A stretch of 64,000 bases of DNA, from assembly GCF_002910905.1 (NCBI RefSeq), contig NZ_NEUE01000252.1, positions 1-64,000 of the forward strand, in the 5' to 3' direction. The notes under the pieces are model-generated. The model was given only the letters and a program-made list of their open reading frames with translations, was not told where the DNA came from and ran no database searches. A program made the translations under genes and the position numbers. Positions 43,046-50,996 of this stretch are shown one piece after another. The DNA comes from Streptomyces sp. SM11 (GTDB lineage Bacteria > Actinomycetota > Actinomycetes > Streptomycetales > Streptomycetaceae). Within the stretch, counting starts at the first letter, position 1; each line of letters starts with the position of its first letter.

Positions 43046-43645
43046 TCAGACATCCAGCAGCCGCCTCCCCTCGAAGGCGCGGCCCAGGGTGACCTCGTCG
43101 GCGTACTCCAGGTCGCCGCCGACCGGCAGGCCGCTGGCCAGCCGGGTCACCCTGAGGCCCATCGGCTTGACCATCCGCGCCAGGTACGTCGCGGTGGCCT
43201 CGCCCTCCAGATTGGGGTCGGTCGCGAGGATCAGCTCCGTGATGGAGCCGTCCGCGAGCCGCGCCAGCAGCTCACGGATGCGCAGGTCGTCCGGCCCGAC
43301 GCCCTCGATGGGACTGATCGCCCCGCCCAGGACGTGGTAGCGGCCGCGGAACTCCCGCGTCCGCTCGATCGCGACGACGTCCTTGGGCTCCTCGACCACG
43401 CAGATGACGCTCCGGTCGCGGCGCGCGTCCCGGCAGATCCCGCACTGCTCCTGCTGCGCGACATTGCCGCACACGGTGCAGAACCGGACCTTGTCCTTGA
43501 CCTCCAGGAGGGAGTGCGCGAGCCGGCGTACGTCCGTGGGCTCGGCCTGCAGGATGTGGAAGGCGATCCGCTGCGCGCTCTTGGGACCGACGCCGGGCAG
43601 CCTGCCCAGTTCGTCGATGAGGTCCTGAACAACGCCTTCGTACAA
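43046..43645 (-). CDS. recR: Recombination mediator RecR
   Basis: 199 residues, normal length. An N-terminal helix-hairpin-helix ([14 protein letters not shown]) is followed by the four-Cys zinc finger C-T-V-C-G-N and C-G-I-C-R-D, the Toprim domain ([23 protein letters not shown]) and the Walker-B-like end. RecR works with RecO/RecF to load RecA at single-strand gaps. It follows the YbaB gene by 119 bp, the standard gene order. Confidence 0.97.
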   Translation of the reverse strand: MYEGVVQDLIDELGRLPGVGPKSAQRIAFHILQAEPTDVRRLAHSLLEVKDKVRFCTVCGNVAQQEQCGICRDARRDRSVICVVEEPKDVVAIERTREFRGRYHVLGGAISPIEGVGPDDLRIRELLARLADGSITELILATDPNLEGEATATYLARMVKPMGLRVTRLASGLPVGGDLEYADEVTLGRAFEGRRLLDV

Positions 43646-43764
43646 CGGAACGCCTTTCTTTGCTTCCTGCTCCGTACCGTAGTGGGTACGGGTCGGTACC
43701 AGTAGGCCCCGCGAGCCTGCCTGTGGCCGGTCCGGTCAGAACGGTCCGGTCCAGAACGGTCCGG

Positions 43765-44124
43765 TCAGAACGGCAGGCCGGGGATGCCGCCTCCGCCGCC
43801 CAGGCCCTGTGCCAGCGGGCCGAGCTTCTCCTGCTGGAGCGCCTGCGCGTTCTCGCCGGCCGCCTGGACGGCCGCGACGACGAGGTCGGCGAGCGTCTCG
43901 GTGTCCTCCGGGTCCACCGCCTTCGGGTCGATCACCAGGGCGCGGAGCTCGCCGGAACCGGTCACGGTGGCCTTCACGAGACCACCGCCCGCCTGTCCCT
44001 CGACCTCGGTCCTGGCCAGTTCCTCCTGGGCCGCGGCGAGATCCTGCTGCATCTTCTGGGCCTGCTGGAGCAACTGCTGCATATTGGGCTGGCCACCACC
44101 GGGAATCACGGTCACTCCTGGCAT
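43765..44124 (-). CDS. YbaB/EbfC family nucleoid-associated protein
   Basis: 119 residues with the family pattern: a Gln-rich coiled helix ([21 protein letters not shown], split here around residue 14-34), strands [20 protein letters not shown] and [12 protein letters not shown] Gly-rich C-terminal tail follows. It binds DNA as a dimer and is usually encoded just before recR. Confidence 0.95.
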   Translation of the reverse strand: MPGVTVIPGGGQPNMQQLLQQAQKMQQDLAAAQEELARTEVEGQAGGGLVKATVTGSGELRALVIDPKAVDPEDTETLADLVVAAVQAAGENAQALQQEKLGPLAQGLGGGGGIPGLPF

Positions 44125-44480
44125 TTCGACGACAAATGTTTCGGTAAGCCGAGCCTACGTGCTCCCCGGTCACCGCGCTCCACCCGCCGGGGACCAACTC
44201 TTTCGGGTGAGATTCCGGAACCGGCGTGAGTGCTCCTATACCTGACCAGCGACCCCGCCCAGGCGGGAATCCCGCGATTTCGACCCCACGGCCCACCATT
44301 CGGCGGTAGGAAGGGCATGCACATCGGCACACGAGCGTGCATGTGCGGTGACGCAGAGTTACCCCACGAGGGTCGTCGGTCGCGCGGACCGCCCCGCCCT
44401 CTCCGGGCCGGCCGGGTCGATCGGTCCCGGAAGAGCCCAACGCGTCCGTCCCGTCCGTCAGAGTGCAGAGGAGTGCCCCG
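44125..44480. other. Divergent promoter region between ybaB-recR and the SLATT gene
   Basis: 356 bp. It holds the promoters of both directions. A hairpin (GCATGCAC and GTGCATG arms, about 44316-44343) is visible. I looked for an SRP RNA or tRNA, which can occur near dnaX/recR, and found neither. Confidence 0.5.
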
Positions 44481-45281
44481 GTGAGTCAGCCGGAGATGCA
44501 GCCCGAGGGGCCGCCCCGCAAGGAGTCCGATGCGGGATCCGGTGAGATCGGAGCCGAGCATTCCGACTCCGGTCCGGGCAGGGAACGCCCCGCCGGGCGC
44601 GATCTGACCGGGCGCCCGTTCCCGCTCGGCGACTGGGGCGAACCGGCCGAGCGGCTCGACGAGCTCTACCGCTGGGTCGAGACCGGCGCCCTGGACACCG
44701 CCGACTGGTATCTGAACGACCGGATCTGGAAGCGCCGGGCCGCCAGGGCCCTGCGGACGGGTACCGCCGCCGGGGTGGTCGCCGGGGCCGCCCTGCCGCT
44801 GCTCGACCTGACCGGCGCGCTGAGCGGCTCGGCGGGCTGGGGCTATCTGTCGCTGCTGCTGGGTGCCGCCTGCATGGCCTGCGACCGGTACTTCGGCCTC
44901 ACCTCCGGGTGGATAAGGAACCTCGCCACGGCCCAGGCCGTGCAGCGGCGGCTCCAGGTGCTCCAGTTCGACTGGGCCTCGGAGTGCGTACGGGAGATGC
45001 TCGGGCCGACCGAGGGCACGGCCAGCGAGGCGGCCGAGCGGTGCCTGGGGGTGCTGCGGAGGTTCTCCGAGGACGTCACCGAGCTGGTGCGGTCGGAGAC
45101 GGCGGACTGGATGGTGGAGTTCCGGGCCGGGCCCGCGCCGATGGGCATGCAGGCCCTGGCTTCGGGGAGCGCCGGGGGGCGGGGCGAGCCGGGGGCGGCG
45201 CCGGGGCGGTTCTCGATGCCGTCGGTGGCGGCCCGGCCGAACATGCCGCGGCAGCGGCCGCCGGAGTCGCCGCCGCGGTGA
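44481..45281 (+). CDS. SLATT-domain membrane protein
   Basis: The GTG at 44481 has GAGGAG seven bases upstream, fixing the start of a 266-residue protein. After a polar N-terminus, the domain starts with L-D-E-L-Y-R-W-V-E-T-G-A-L-D-T-A-D-W-Y-L-N-D-R-I-W-K split around residue 60. It continues with two hydrophobic helices (A-A-G-V-V-A-G-A-A-L-P-L-L and W-G-Y-L-S-L-L-L-G-A-A-C-M) and a long C-terminal helix. SLATT proteins are predicted pore-forming effectors of nucleotide-signal conflict systems, but this widespread Streptomyces form has no visible partner gene. The C-terminus is Pro/Gly-rich and low in complexity. Confidence 0.8.
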   Translation: MSQPEMQPEGPPRKESDAGSGEIGAEHSDSGPGRERPAGRDLTGRPFPLGDWGEPAERLDELYRWVETGALDTADWYLNDRIWKRRAARALRTGTAAGVVAGAALPLLDLTGALSGSAGWGYLSLLLGAACMACDRYFGLTSGWIRNLATAQAVQRRLQVLQFDWASECVREMLGPTEGTASEAAERCLGVLRRFSEDVTELVRSETADWMVEFRAGPAPMGMQALASGSAGGRGEPGAAPGRFSMPSVAARPNMPRQRPPESPPR

Positions 45282-45329
45282 GGATTCCGGGGGCCGGGGG
45301 TGCGGGGTGAGCCTTCGGGGGCCGCCCCG

Positions 45330-45362
45330 GACCCCCGGTCCTCAATCGCCGGACGGGCTGGG
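45330..45362. repeat. Dispersed Streptomyces intergenic repeat, half element
   Basis: CCTCAATCGCCGGACGGGCT lies after the SLATT gene. It is one arm of a palindromic element found many times in Streptomyces genomes between genes. A related arm occurs at 49780-49806. Confidence 0.6.
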
Positions 45363-45368
45363 TTCGGC

Positions 45369-46019
45369 TCAGCTGAAGATGATCATTGAGCCCTGGGCCA
45401 GGCTGCGGGTCGCTGCCGCGTGGAGGCCCAGCCAGACGTGGCGTTCCCGGGCGAACGGGCTGTCGTCGTAGAGGATCGGGCTCGCCGGTTCCTCCAGGGC
45501 GGTGGGGCCGGAGGGCGGTTGCGGGGCGGCCGGCGGGTTGGCCGGGTCGATGCCGATGGACGGGGCCACGAACTCCAGCTCCCGCAGCAGCCCGTGGGCG
45601 GAGCCCAGCGGTCCGCCGCCCGCCAGGAGCGCGTCGTCGGAGAGCGGGGCCGGGAAGTCCACCGGGACGTACGCCCCGGCGTGGTCGTAGTGCCAGACCA
45701 GGTGCGACTGCTGCGCACCCTGCTCGAACATCTCCAGGAGCTGCTCGTAGTCGCCGTCGAGACCGGCGACAGGGGTGACGGCGAGGCCGCTCAGCTGGAG
45801 CAGGTAGGCGCGGCGCAGGAAGTGCAGGGCGTCGTAGTCGAAGCCGGCCACGGGGGCGACCTCACCGTTGAGGCCCGGCATGTAGGCGTAGACGGGGACG
45901 GGCGGGAGCCCGGCGTCGTTCAGCGCCTTGTCGTAGACGGCGATCTCTTCGGCGAACGGATTGTCGGCGCTGTGGCACAGCACATCGACGAGGGGGACCA
46001 GCCACAGGTCACAGGCCAC
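45369..46019 (-). CDS. Conserved hypothetical protein
   Basis: 216 residues from GTG 46019. It begins V-A-C-D-L-W-L-V-P-L-V-D-V-L-C-H-S and contains V-Y-A-Y-M-P-G-L-N-G, W-H-Y-D-H-A-G-A-Y-V-P-V-D-F and L-R-E-L-E-F-V-A-P-S-I-G-I. The composition fits a soluble alpha/beta protein; Cys, His and Asp residues are conserved-looking but no family motif is recognised. Regular codon use and absence of stops in 650 bp support it as a real gene. It lies 60 bp downstream of the GntR gene on the same strand. Confidence 0.75.
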   Translation of the reverse strand: MACDLWLVPLVDVLCHSADNPFAEEIAVYDKALNDAGLPPVPVYAYMPGLNGEVAPVAGFDYDALHFLRRAYLLQLSGLAVTPVAGLDGDYEQLLEMFEQGAQQSHLVWHYDHAGAYVPVDFPAPLSDDALLAGGGPLGSAHGLLRELEFVAPSIGIDPANPPAAPQPPSGPTALEEPASPILYDDSPFARERHVWLGLHAAATRSLAQGSMIIFS

Positions 46020-46079
46020 GAAGTCTCGCTCTCCAACAGGTTCGGGCGATCGTCGGAACAGCGTAGTGCGGGGCGAACC

Positions 46080-46892
46080 TCACGCACAGTGCCCCGGGGC
46101 CTCCGGAGATGCCGGGGACCCCGAGGACCCGGAGGACCCGGAGGACCCGGAGGACCCCGAGGACCCCGAGGACCCGGAGGACTCCGACGGCCCGGGGGCG
46201 TTCTCCTCGGCCTCCCGCGCTTCCAGCCGGTCCGCCCAGGCGAGCGCGTGTGCGTAGTAGGAGTGCATGGCGGCGTGGACCTGCTCGTGGTCGCACCGGG
46301 CAATGGCCTCGACCAGCTCTTCGTGGCCGAACCACAGCAGGTTCTCGTCCATGCCGTCGCGGCGCAGCCGGTGCACGGCGAACACCCAGGCCTGGACGCG
46401 GAGCTTGGTGAGGAAGTCGGCGATGTACGGGTTGAGGACGAACTGTCCGAGCTCCCGCCAGAACCGCAGGTCGTACCCGATCAGCACGTCGAGGTCGCCG
46501 CCCTTCGCCGCGCGGACCGCCTCCCCGGCCCTTCGGCGGATCGAGGCGAGGCCCTCGGGCCGGACGGCGACCCGTTCGGCGGGGTTACGGAAGAGGCCCT
46601 CGACGACGAGGGCGCGGGCCTCGGCCATCGCGCGGTAGTCGGCGACGGTGAACTCGCGTACCTGGAAGCCGCGGTGCTGGTCGGAGGCGAGGAGCCCCTG
46701 TGCGGAGAGGTCGAAGAGCGCCTCGCGGACGGGTGTCGCGGAGACCCCGTACTGCTCGGCGATCTGCTTGACGGTGAACTCCCGGCCCGGCGGAAGACGC
46801 CCCGCGAGCACCTCGTCACGCAGCGCGTCGGCGATCTGCTGGCGCAGGGTGTTGCGCGTCACACCTCCGCTCGGACTCATACCGGCCCCCAT
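46080..46892 (-). CDS. GntR-family (FadR/FCD) transcriptional regulator with Ser/Gly repeat tail
   Basis: 270 residues from ATG 46892 (the ATG at 46880 is also possible). Residues 12-80 form the GntR winged helix (L-R-Q-Q-I-A-D-A-L-R-D-E-V-L-A-G-R-L, Y-G-V-S-A-T-P-V-R-E-A-L). Residues 95-235 are an all-helical FCD domain (D-Y-R-A-M-A-E-A-R-A-L, F-W-R-E-L-G-Q-F-V-L-N, H-E-E-L-V-E-A-I-A-R-C-D). The last ~30 residues are a Ser-Ser-Gly repeat encoded by a 9-bp tandem repeat, unusual for the family. The next gene upstream, same strand, is the aminotransferase, its likely target. Confidence 0.9.
   Translation of the reverse strand: MGAGMSPSGGVTRNTLRQQIADALRDEVLAGRLPPGREFTVKQIAEQYGVSATPVREALFDLSAQGLLASDQHRGFQVREFTVADYRAMAEARALVVEGLFRNPAERVAVRPEGLASIRRRAGEAVRAAKGGDLDVLIGYDLRFWRELGQFVLNPYIADFLTKLRVQAWVFAVHRLRRDGMDENLLWFGHEELVEAIARCDHEQVHAAMHSYYAHALAWADRLEAREAEENAPGPSESSGSSGSSGSSGSSGSSGSSGSPASPEAPGHCA
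46117..46188. repeat. 9-bp tandem repeat inside the GntR gene
   Basis: About eight copies of GAGGACCCG/GAGGACCCC, encoding Ser-Ser-Gly on the minus strand. Copy-number change keeps the frame and would only alter the tail length. Confidence 0.85.
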
Positions 46893-47082
46893 CCGTCCGC
46901 CCCCGTCCGCCCCTGTCGGTCCCCGTTCGCCGACCGTTTCCGGCGGGGGTCACTCTGGCTCGGGTCACCTTAAGCCAGGGCCGCCGCCGTGCCCGATTCC
47001 GGGCACGGCGGTGAGGCGTACGGGGTCGATCGCGTACGGAATCGGGTCATCCGGTTGCCCGGCGTACAGGCCGGGAGGGCCG

Positions 47083-48465
47083 TTACGCGCCCTGCACCGT
47101 GTACGCGTCGGCGACGGAGAGCGCGACGTCCAGGGCGGCGAGCCCTTCCCCGGCCTCGGCCTCGGAGACATTGCAGGCGGGGACGGCGTGGGTCCGGTTC
47201 ATGTTGATGAACGGCCACAGCCCCTGCTTCTTCGCCGCCGCGCCGAACGCCGCCATCGGGGCGTTGGCCTCGCCCGAGGCGTTGTACGGGACGAGCGGCT
47301 CGCGGGTCTCCCGGTCGCGGACCAGCTCCAGCGCCCAGAACGCGCCGAGTCCGCGGACCTCGCCGACCGAGGGGTGGCGTTCGGCCAGTTCGCGCAGGCC
47401 GGGGCCGAGGACCGTCTCACCGATGCGGGCCGCGTGCTCGACGACCTTCTCCTCCTCCATCACGCCGATGGTGGCGACGGCGGCGGCGCAGGCCAGCGGG
47501 TGCCCGGAGTAGGTGAGGCCGCCGGGGTAGGGGCGGTTCTCGAAGGTGGCGGCGATCTCGGCGTTGATGGCGACGCCGCCGAGCGGTACGTAACCGGAGT
47601 TGACGCCCTTGGCGAAGGTCAAAAGGTCCGGCACGACGTCGAAGTGGTCGGCGGCGAACCAGGCGCCGGTGCGGCCGAATCCGGCCATCACCTCGTCGAG
47701 CACGAAGACGATCCCGTACCGGTCGCAGATCTCGCGGACACCGGCGAGGTAGCCCGGCGGCGGGGTCATGATGCCGGCCGTGCCCGGGATCGTCTCCAGG
47801 ATGATCGCGGCGATGGTGGACGGACCCTCGAAGGCGAGGGTGTCCTCCAGGTGCTGGAGGGCGCGGGCGCACTCCTCTGCCTCGTTCGCCGCGTGGAACG
47901 GGGAGCGGTAGAGGAACGGGGCCCAGAAGCGGACGACGCCCGCCGAGCCGTTGTCGGAGGGCCAGCGGCGCGGGTCGCCGGTGAGGTTGATCGCGGTGGA
48001 GGTGGCGCCGTGGTACGAGCGGTAGGCGGAGAGCACCTTCGTACGGCCCGTGTGCAGCCGGGCCATGCGGATGGCGTTCTCGACGGCCTCGGCGCCGCCG
48101 TTGGTGAAGAAGATCTTGTCCAGGTCGCCGGGGGTGCGCTCGGCGATGAGACGTGCGGCCTCGGAGCGCGACTCGACGGCGAACGCGGGCGCGAAGGTGA
48201 CGAGCTTGCCCGCCTGCTCCTGGATCGCGGCGATCACGGTGGGGTGCTGGTAGCCGATGTTGGTGTAGACGAGCCCGCTGGTGAAGTCGAGGTAGCGGTT
48301 GCCGTCGTAGTCCCAGAAACAGGACCCCTCGGCGCCGGCGACGGCGAGCGGGTCGATGAGGCCCTGGGCGGACCAGGAGTGGAACACGTGCGCGCGGTCC
48401 GCGGCCTTCACGGCCGCACCGGCCGCGGGGTCGGCGTACGGGGCATGAGGGGCATGAGGGGTCAT
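47083..48465 (-). CDS. Class III PLP-dependent aminotransferase
   Basis: ATG 48465 is preferred (M-T-P-H-A-P-H) over a frame from 48507. The 460-residue enzyme has the class III layout: F-T-N-G-G-A-E-A-V-E-N-A-I-R near residue 120, the PLP-binding Asp in F-V-L-D-E-V-M-A-G-F-G-R-T (~257), and the Schiff-base Lys in L-T-F-A-K-G-V-N-S-G-Y (~286). It is closest to omega-amino-acid/beta-alanine or taurine:pyruvate aminotransferases; substrate is inferred only as an omega-amine. The GntR regulator lies 190 bp downstream on the same strand. Confidence 0.9.
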   Translation of the reverse strand: MTPHAPHAPYADPAAGAAVKAADRAHVFHSWSAQGLIDPLAVAGAEGSCFWDYDGNRYLDFTSGLVYTNIGYQHPTVIAAIQEQAGKLVTFAPAFAVESRSEAARLIAERTPGDLDKIFFTNGGAEAVENAIRMARLHTGRTKVLSAYRSYHGATSTAINLTGDPRRWPSDNGSAGVVRFWAPFLYRSPFHAANEAEECARALQHLEDTLAFEGPSTIAAIILETIPGTAGIMTPPPGYLAGVREICDRYGIVFVLDEVMAGFGRTGAWFAADHFDVVPDLLTFAKGVNSGYVPLGGVAINAEIAATFENRPYPGGLTYSGHPLACAAAVATIGVMEEEKVVEHAARIGETVLGPGLRELAERHPSVGEVRGLGAFWALELVRDRETREPLVPYNASGEANAPMAAFGAAAKKQGLWPFINMNRTHAVPACNVSEAEAGEGLAALDVALSVADAYTVQGA

Positions 48466-48569
48466 GCGGCGAGCGTAGGCGCTGGTGGGGGCCGTCTCCA
48501 TGGCCACCTTGTACGGCCTGGGGCGGATGGATCGGCAGGGTGTCGGGTCCGGGGCCGCGCGCGAAGCAT

Positions 48570-48604
48570 TGACAGCACACTGTCGACATGACAGCCTTCT
48601 GTCA
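48570..48604 (+). promoter_or_regulatory. Two tandem palindromic operators (MarR-type)
   Basis: TGACAGCACACTGTCG (48570-48585) and the perfect palindrome TGACAGCCTTCTGTCA (48589-48604) lie 19 bp apart, centre to centre, just upstream of the DJ-1/MarR operon. TTGACA at 48569 could be a -35 box inside the first site. Binding by the MarR protein encoded at 49234 is inferred. Confidence 0.7.
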
Positions 48605-48623
48605 TCTAGCCGAGGAGGTCATC

Positions 48624-49241
48624 ATGACCAGCAGCAGAACCGGCGGAACCGGCAGGACCGTTCATCTCGCCGTGTACGACGCCTTCGCCGACTGGGAGAC
48701 CGGGCACACCACCGCCCATCTCACACAGAACGGCTACACCGTGCGGACCGTGGGGCTCTCCCGGGAGCCGGTCACGACCATGGGCGGCCTGCGCGTCCGG
48801 CCCGACCTGCCCCTGGACGAACTGCGGGCGCAGGACAGCGCGTTGCTCATCCTGACCGGTGCTGCCGCGTGGGACACGGGGGACGGGCTGGCCCCGTTCG
48901 CGCGGGCGGCCCGGGGCTTCCTGGACGCGGGGGTGCCGGTCGCGGCGATCTGCGGGGCGACGGGCGGGCTGGCCCGGGAAGGGCTGCTGGACGGCCGGAC
49001 GCACACGAGCGCGGTCTCCTTCTACCTCGCGGCGACGGGGTACGCGGGCGGCGCGCGGTACGTCGACGCGGACGCGGTCACCGACGACGGACTGATCACG
49101 GCCGGACCGACGGAGCCGGTGGCGTTCGCGCGGGAGGTTTTTGCGCTGCTCGGGGTGTACGGGCCGGAGAAGCTGGACGCGTGGTACCGGCTGTTCCACG
49201 ACTCGGACGCGAGTGCGTACGAGGTGTTGCAGGGTGAGTGA
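48624..49241 (+). CDS. DJ-1/PfpI-family protein
   Basis: ATG 48624 follows GAGGAGG by five bases. 205 residues with the class I glutamine-amidotransferase-like fold: V-H-L-A-V-Y-D-A-F-A-D-W-E at the N-terminus, A-L-L-I-L-T-G-A, and the nucleophile elbow A-A-I-C-G-A-T-G-G-L with the reactive Cys. Then come R-T-H-T-S-A and L-I-T-A-G. Related proteins act as glyoxalases, deglycases or redox/stress proteins; the exact reaction is unknown. The stop overlaps the start of the MarR gene, and twin palindromes lie in front, so the two form an autoregulated operon. Confidence 0.9.
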   Translation: MTSSRTGGTGRTVHLAVYDAFADWETGHTTAHLTQNGYTVRTVGLSREPVTTMGGLRVRPDLPLDELRAQDSALLILTGAAAWDTGDGLAPFARAARGFLDAGVPVAAICGATGGLAREGLLDGRTHTSAVSFYLAATGYAGGARYVDADAVTDDGLITAGPTEPVAFAREVFALLGVYGPEKLDAWYRLFHDSDASAYEVLQGE

Positions 49242-49803
49242 GGGACGCGGTGATCGCGAGGCCACGAAGACCGTCCGGCGCGAGGGACGCGGTGATCGCG
49301 AGGCCGCGGAGGACGTCCGGGTTCAGCAGGACCTGCTGAGCAGGACGGCGTTGACCGTGTTCCGGCTGAACGGGCAGTTCCTCGGGGTGGCCGACGAGCT
49401 GGCGCGGCCGGGCGGCCTCACTGCGGCGTGGTGGCAGGTGCTGGGAGCGGTGCTGCCGGAGCCGCTGCCGGTGGCGGGGATCGCCCGGGCGATGGGGATC
49501 ACCCGGCAGAGCGTGCAGCGGATCGCGGACCTGCTGGTCGAGCGGGGGCTCGCGGAGTACGCGGAGAACCCGGCCCACCGCCGCGCGAAGCTGTTGCGGC
49601 CGACGGGGGCGGGGCGGGACGCGGTGTCCCGGATCGACCCGTCCCACGCGGAGTTCGCCGCGCGGCTGGCGGGAGAGCTGGGGGCGGAGGGGCTGGCGGA
49701 GACGGTGCGCGTGCTGGAGCGGCTTTCGGGGGCGGTGGAGAACCTGACCGCAGCGGCCACCCCCGGTGCGGGGCCGGCCGATTCAAGCCGGTCCGGCGCT
49801 TGA
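49234..49803 (+). CDS. MarR-family transcriptional regulator
   Basis: The GTG at 49234 overlaps the DJ-1 gene and is the best start because the frame upstream is shadow sequence. The N-terminal 30 residues come from a 42-bp duplication (E-G-R-G-D-R-E-A twice). The MarR domain follows: L-T-V-F-R-L-N-G-Q-F-L-G-V-A-D-E-L, the recognition region A-M-G-I-T-R-Q-S-V-Q-R-I-A, wing N-P-A-H-R-R-A-K-L-L-R-P-T, and a C-terminal dimer helix. It probably represses its own operon through the TGACAG...CTGTCA palindromes and responds to a ligand or oxidation. Confidence 0.88.
   Translation: MSEGRGDREATKTVRREGRGDREAAEDVRVQQDLLSRTALTVFRLNGQFLGVADELARPGGLTAAWWQVLGAVLPEPLPVAGIARAMGITRQSVQRIADLLVERGLAEYAENPAHRRAKLLRPTGAGRDAVSRIDPSHAEFAARLAGELGAEGLAETVRVLERLSGAVENLTAAATPGAGPADSSRSGA
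49240..49321 (+). repeat. 42-bp direct duplication at the start of the MarR gene
   Basis: The 24 bases from 49240 recur at 49282, and the following bases are nearly the same, so the first 14 codons were duplicated in frame. The adjacent DJ-1 stop lies at the start of the first copy. Confidence 0.85.
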
Positions 49804-49806
49804 GGA
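49780..49806. repeat. Dispersed intergenic repeat arm
   Basis: AAGCCGGTCCGGCGCTTGAG matches the complementary arm of the element at 45330-45362. It overlaps the end of the MarR gene. Confidence 0.55.
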
Positions 49807-49849
49807 CGGAGACCCGGCGGGCCGGCCACCCACCCCCGGCGCGCGAGCA

Positions 49850-50434
49850 CTACGCCCGCTGACGTGCGACCAGGGCGGTGAGGCCTTCGATGAGGGGGGT
49901 GGGGTCGAGGTCCGGGTCGAGCGTCCGCTGGAGCAGGAAGCCGTCCATCGCCGCGGTGAGCGTCACCGCCGCGGCGAGTGGATGTGTGACTCCGCGCTCA
50001 GCGAACCAGTCGTGCAACCCCTGCCGGAGCTCGGCGAGAGAGGCGGCGATCTCGGTACGCAGCTGGTCGTCCCGGTTTGCCGCGACAAGGGTTTCGTACA
50101 GCAGGAGCAGTTCCGGGTCGTGCGAGTCACCGGAGCACAGTGAGCGGAGAATCGTTTCGACGGCCGATGACGGATCTTCTTGTGTCAGGGCGTCGCCGAT
50201 CCGGTCGAGGAAGAACATCCGGATCCTGCCCACTGCGGCGATGCGCCGGAGTTCGCCGATGCTTCCCACGTGGTAATGGATCACGCCGGGGTTCACGCCC
50301 GCGCGTTCCGCGACCCGCCTGCTGGTCACACCGCCCCAGCCCACTTCCGGGATGAGGGAGGCCGCAGCCTCGATGATCTTCTCGCGTGTGCTCGCGCCGG
50401 AAGGAGAGGCGCTGTTCACACAGGTGTCGTTCAC
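49850..50434 (-). CDS. TetR/AcrR-family regulator
   Basis: The GTG at 50434 overlaps the stop of the membrane gene (GTGA). 194 residues with an N-terminal HTH (T-R-E-K-I-I-E-A-A-A-S-L-I, T-S-R-R-V-A-E-R-A-G-V-N-P-G-V-I-H-Y-H-V) and an all-helical ligand domain (L-L-L-L-Y-E-T-L-V-A-A, A-A-V-T-L-T-A-A-M-D-G-F-L-L). Likely autorepressor of the two-gene operon, acting on TGGACG...CGTCCA sites upstream of the membrane gene. It resembles BetI-like/TetR_C_6 regulators. The ligand is unknown. Confidence 0.9.
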   Translation of the reverse strand: MNDTCVNSASPSGASTREKIIEAAASLIPEVGWGGVTSRRVAERAGVNPGVIHYHVGSIGELRRIAAVGRIRMFFLDRIGDALTQEDPSSAVETILRSLCSGDSHDPELLLLYETLVAANRDDQLRTEIAASLAELRQGLHDWFAERGVTHPLAAAVTLTAAMDGFLLQRTLDPDLDPTPLIEGLTALVARQRA

Positions 50435-50820
50435 AGACGCATCCCCTGGATCGCGATCACTGCGCCCACGCCGGCCGAGGCCAGCGCGATGACTTCCAGC
50501 ACCAGCAGTTGCACCGGAAGCCGGTCGGGCACGACCGGGAAGACCGCACCGAGGTCCGCCGCGAAGACCGCGGCATAACCCAGGCTCAGAACCAGGGCCG
50601 CCACGAACACCCAGTCCTGGCCCGCCATGGCGAACCCGGCCACCACGAAGCTGGCCAGCCCGAGGGACGTGAGGTAGGCGTTGAACCCGTTGTACTGCCA
50701 GCGGGGGAGCGGCGAGAAGTCCCTCGTGTCGACCAGCTTCCCCGGGACCATGGGGATCAGCAGGAGTGCCTCCCAGACCAGGAAAGCTCCGGTCAGCGTC
50801 GTCAACAGGGAATGTTCCAT
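50431..50820 (-). CDS. Small four-helix membrane protein
   Basis: 129 residues from ATG 50820 with four hydrophobic helices (about 8-25, 48-66, 72-92, 100-125). It begins M-E-H-S-L-L-T-T-L-T-G-A-F-L-V-W-E and has R-W-Q-Y-N-G-F-N-A-Y-L between helices 1 and 2. It is similar in topology to DoxX-like or other small inner-membrane proteins; I do not assign a family. It is coupled to the TetR gene. Confidence 0.75.
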   Translation of the reverse strand: MEHSLLTTLTGAFLVWEALLLIPMVPGKLVDTRDFSPLPRWQYNGFNAYLTSLGLASFVVAGFAMAGQDWVFVAALVLSLGYAAVFAADLGAVFPVVPDRLPVQLLVLEVIALASAGVGAVIAIQGMRL

Positions 50821-50853
50821 CAGGACCTCCGAGGTCGCAGTGGTTTGCCCGTA

Positions 50854-50882
50854 TTGGACGATAGACCTGGACGGTCGTCCAA
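50854..50882. promoter_or_regulatory. TetR operator region with palindrome TGGACG-GT-CGTCCA
   Basis: A perfect palindrome TGGACGGTCGTCCA (50868-50881) lies 34-61 bp upstream of the membrane gene. A further half-site (TTGGACGA, 50854-50861) gives a longer inverted pair with TCGTCCAA (50875-50882). Regulation by the coupled TetR protein is inferred. Confidence 0.65.
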
Positions 50883-50996
50883 ATCAAGCGGAACGGGCGT
50901 CGGCACATGCGGACTCCGGGCGGAGGGGGCCGGGGCGGGGCGGGCGTCGGGGCGCGGCGCTATCCTCGTGCGGGCCGCACGGGGAGGAAGCGCACC

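Noticed and set aside
44125-44480. SRP RNA (ffs) or tRNA near recR/ybaB
   Set aside because: No match to the conserved GGAAG/AGCA loops of SRP RNA or to a cloverleaf.
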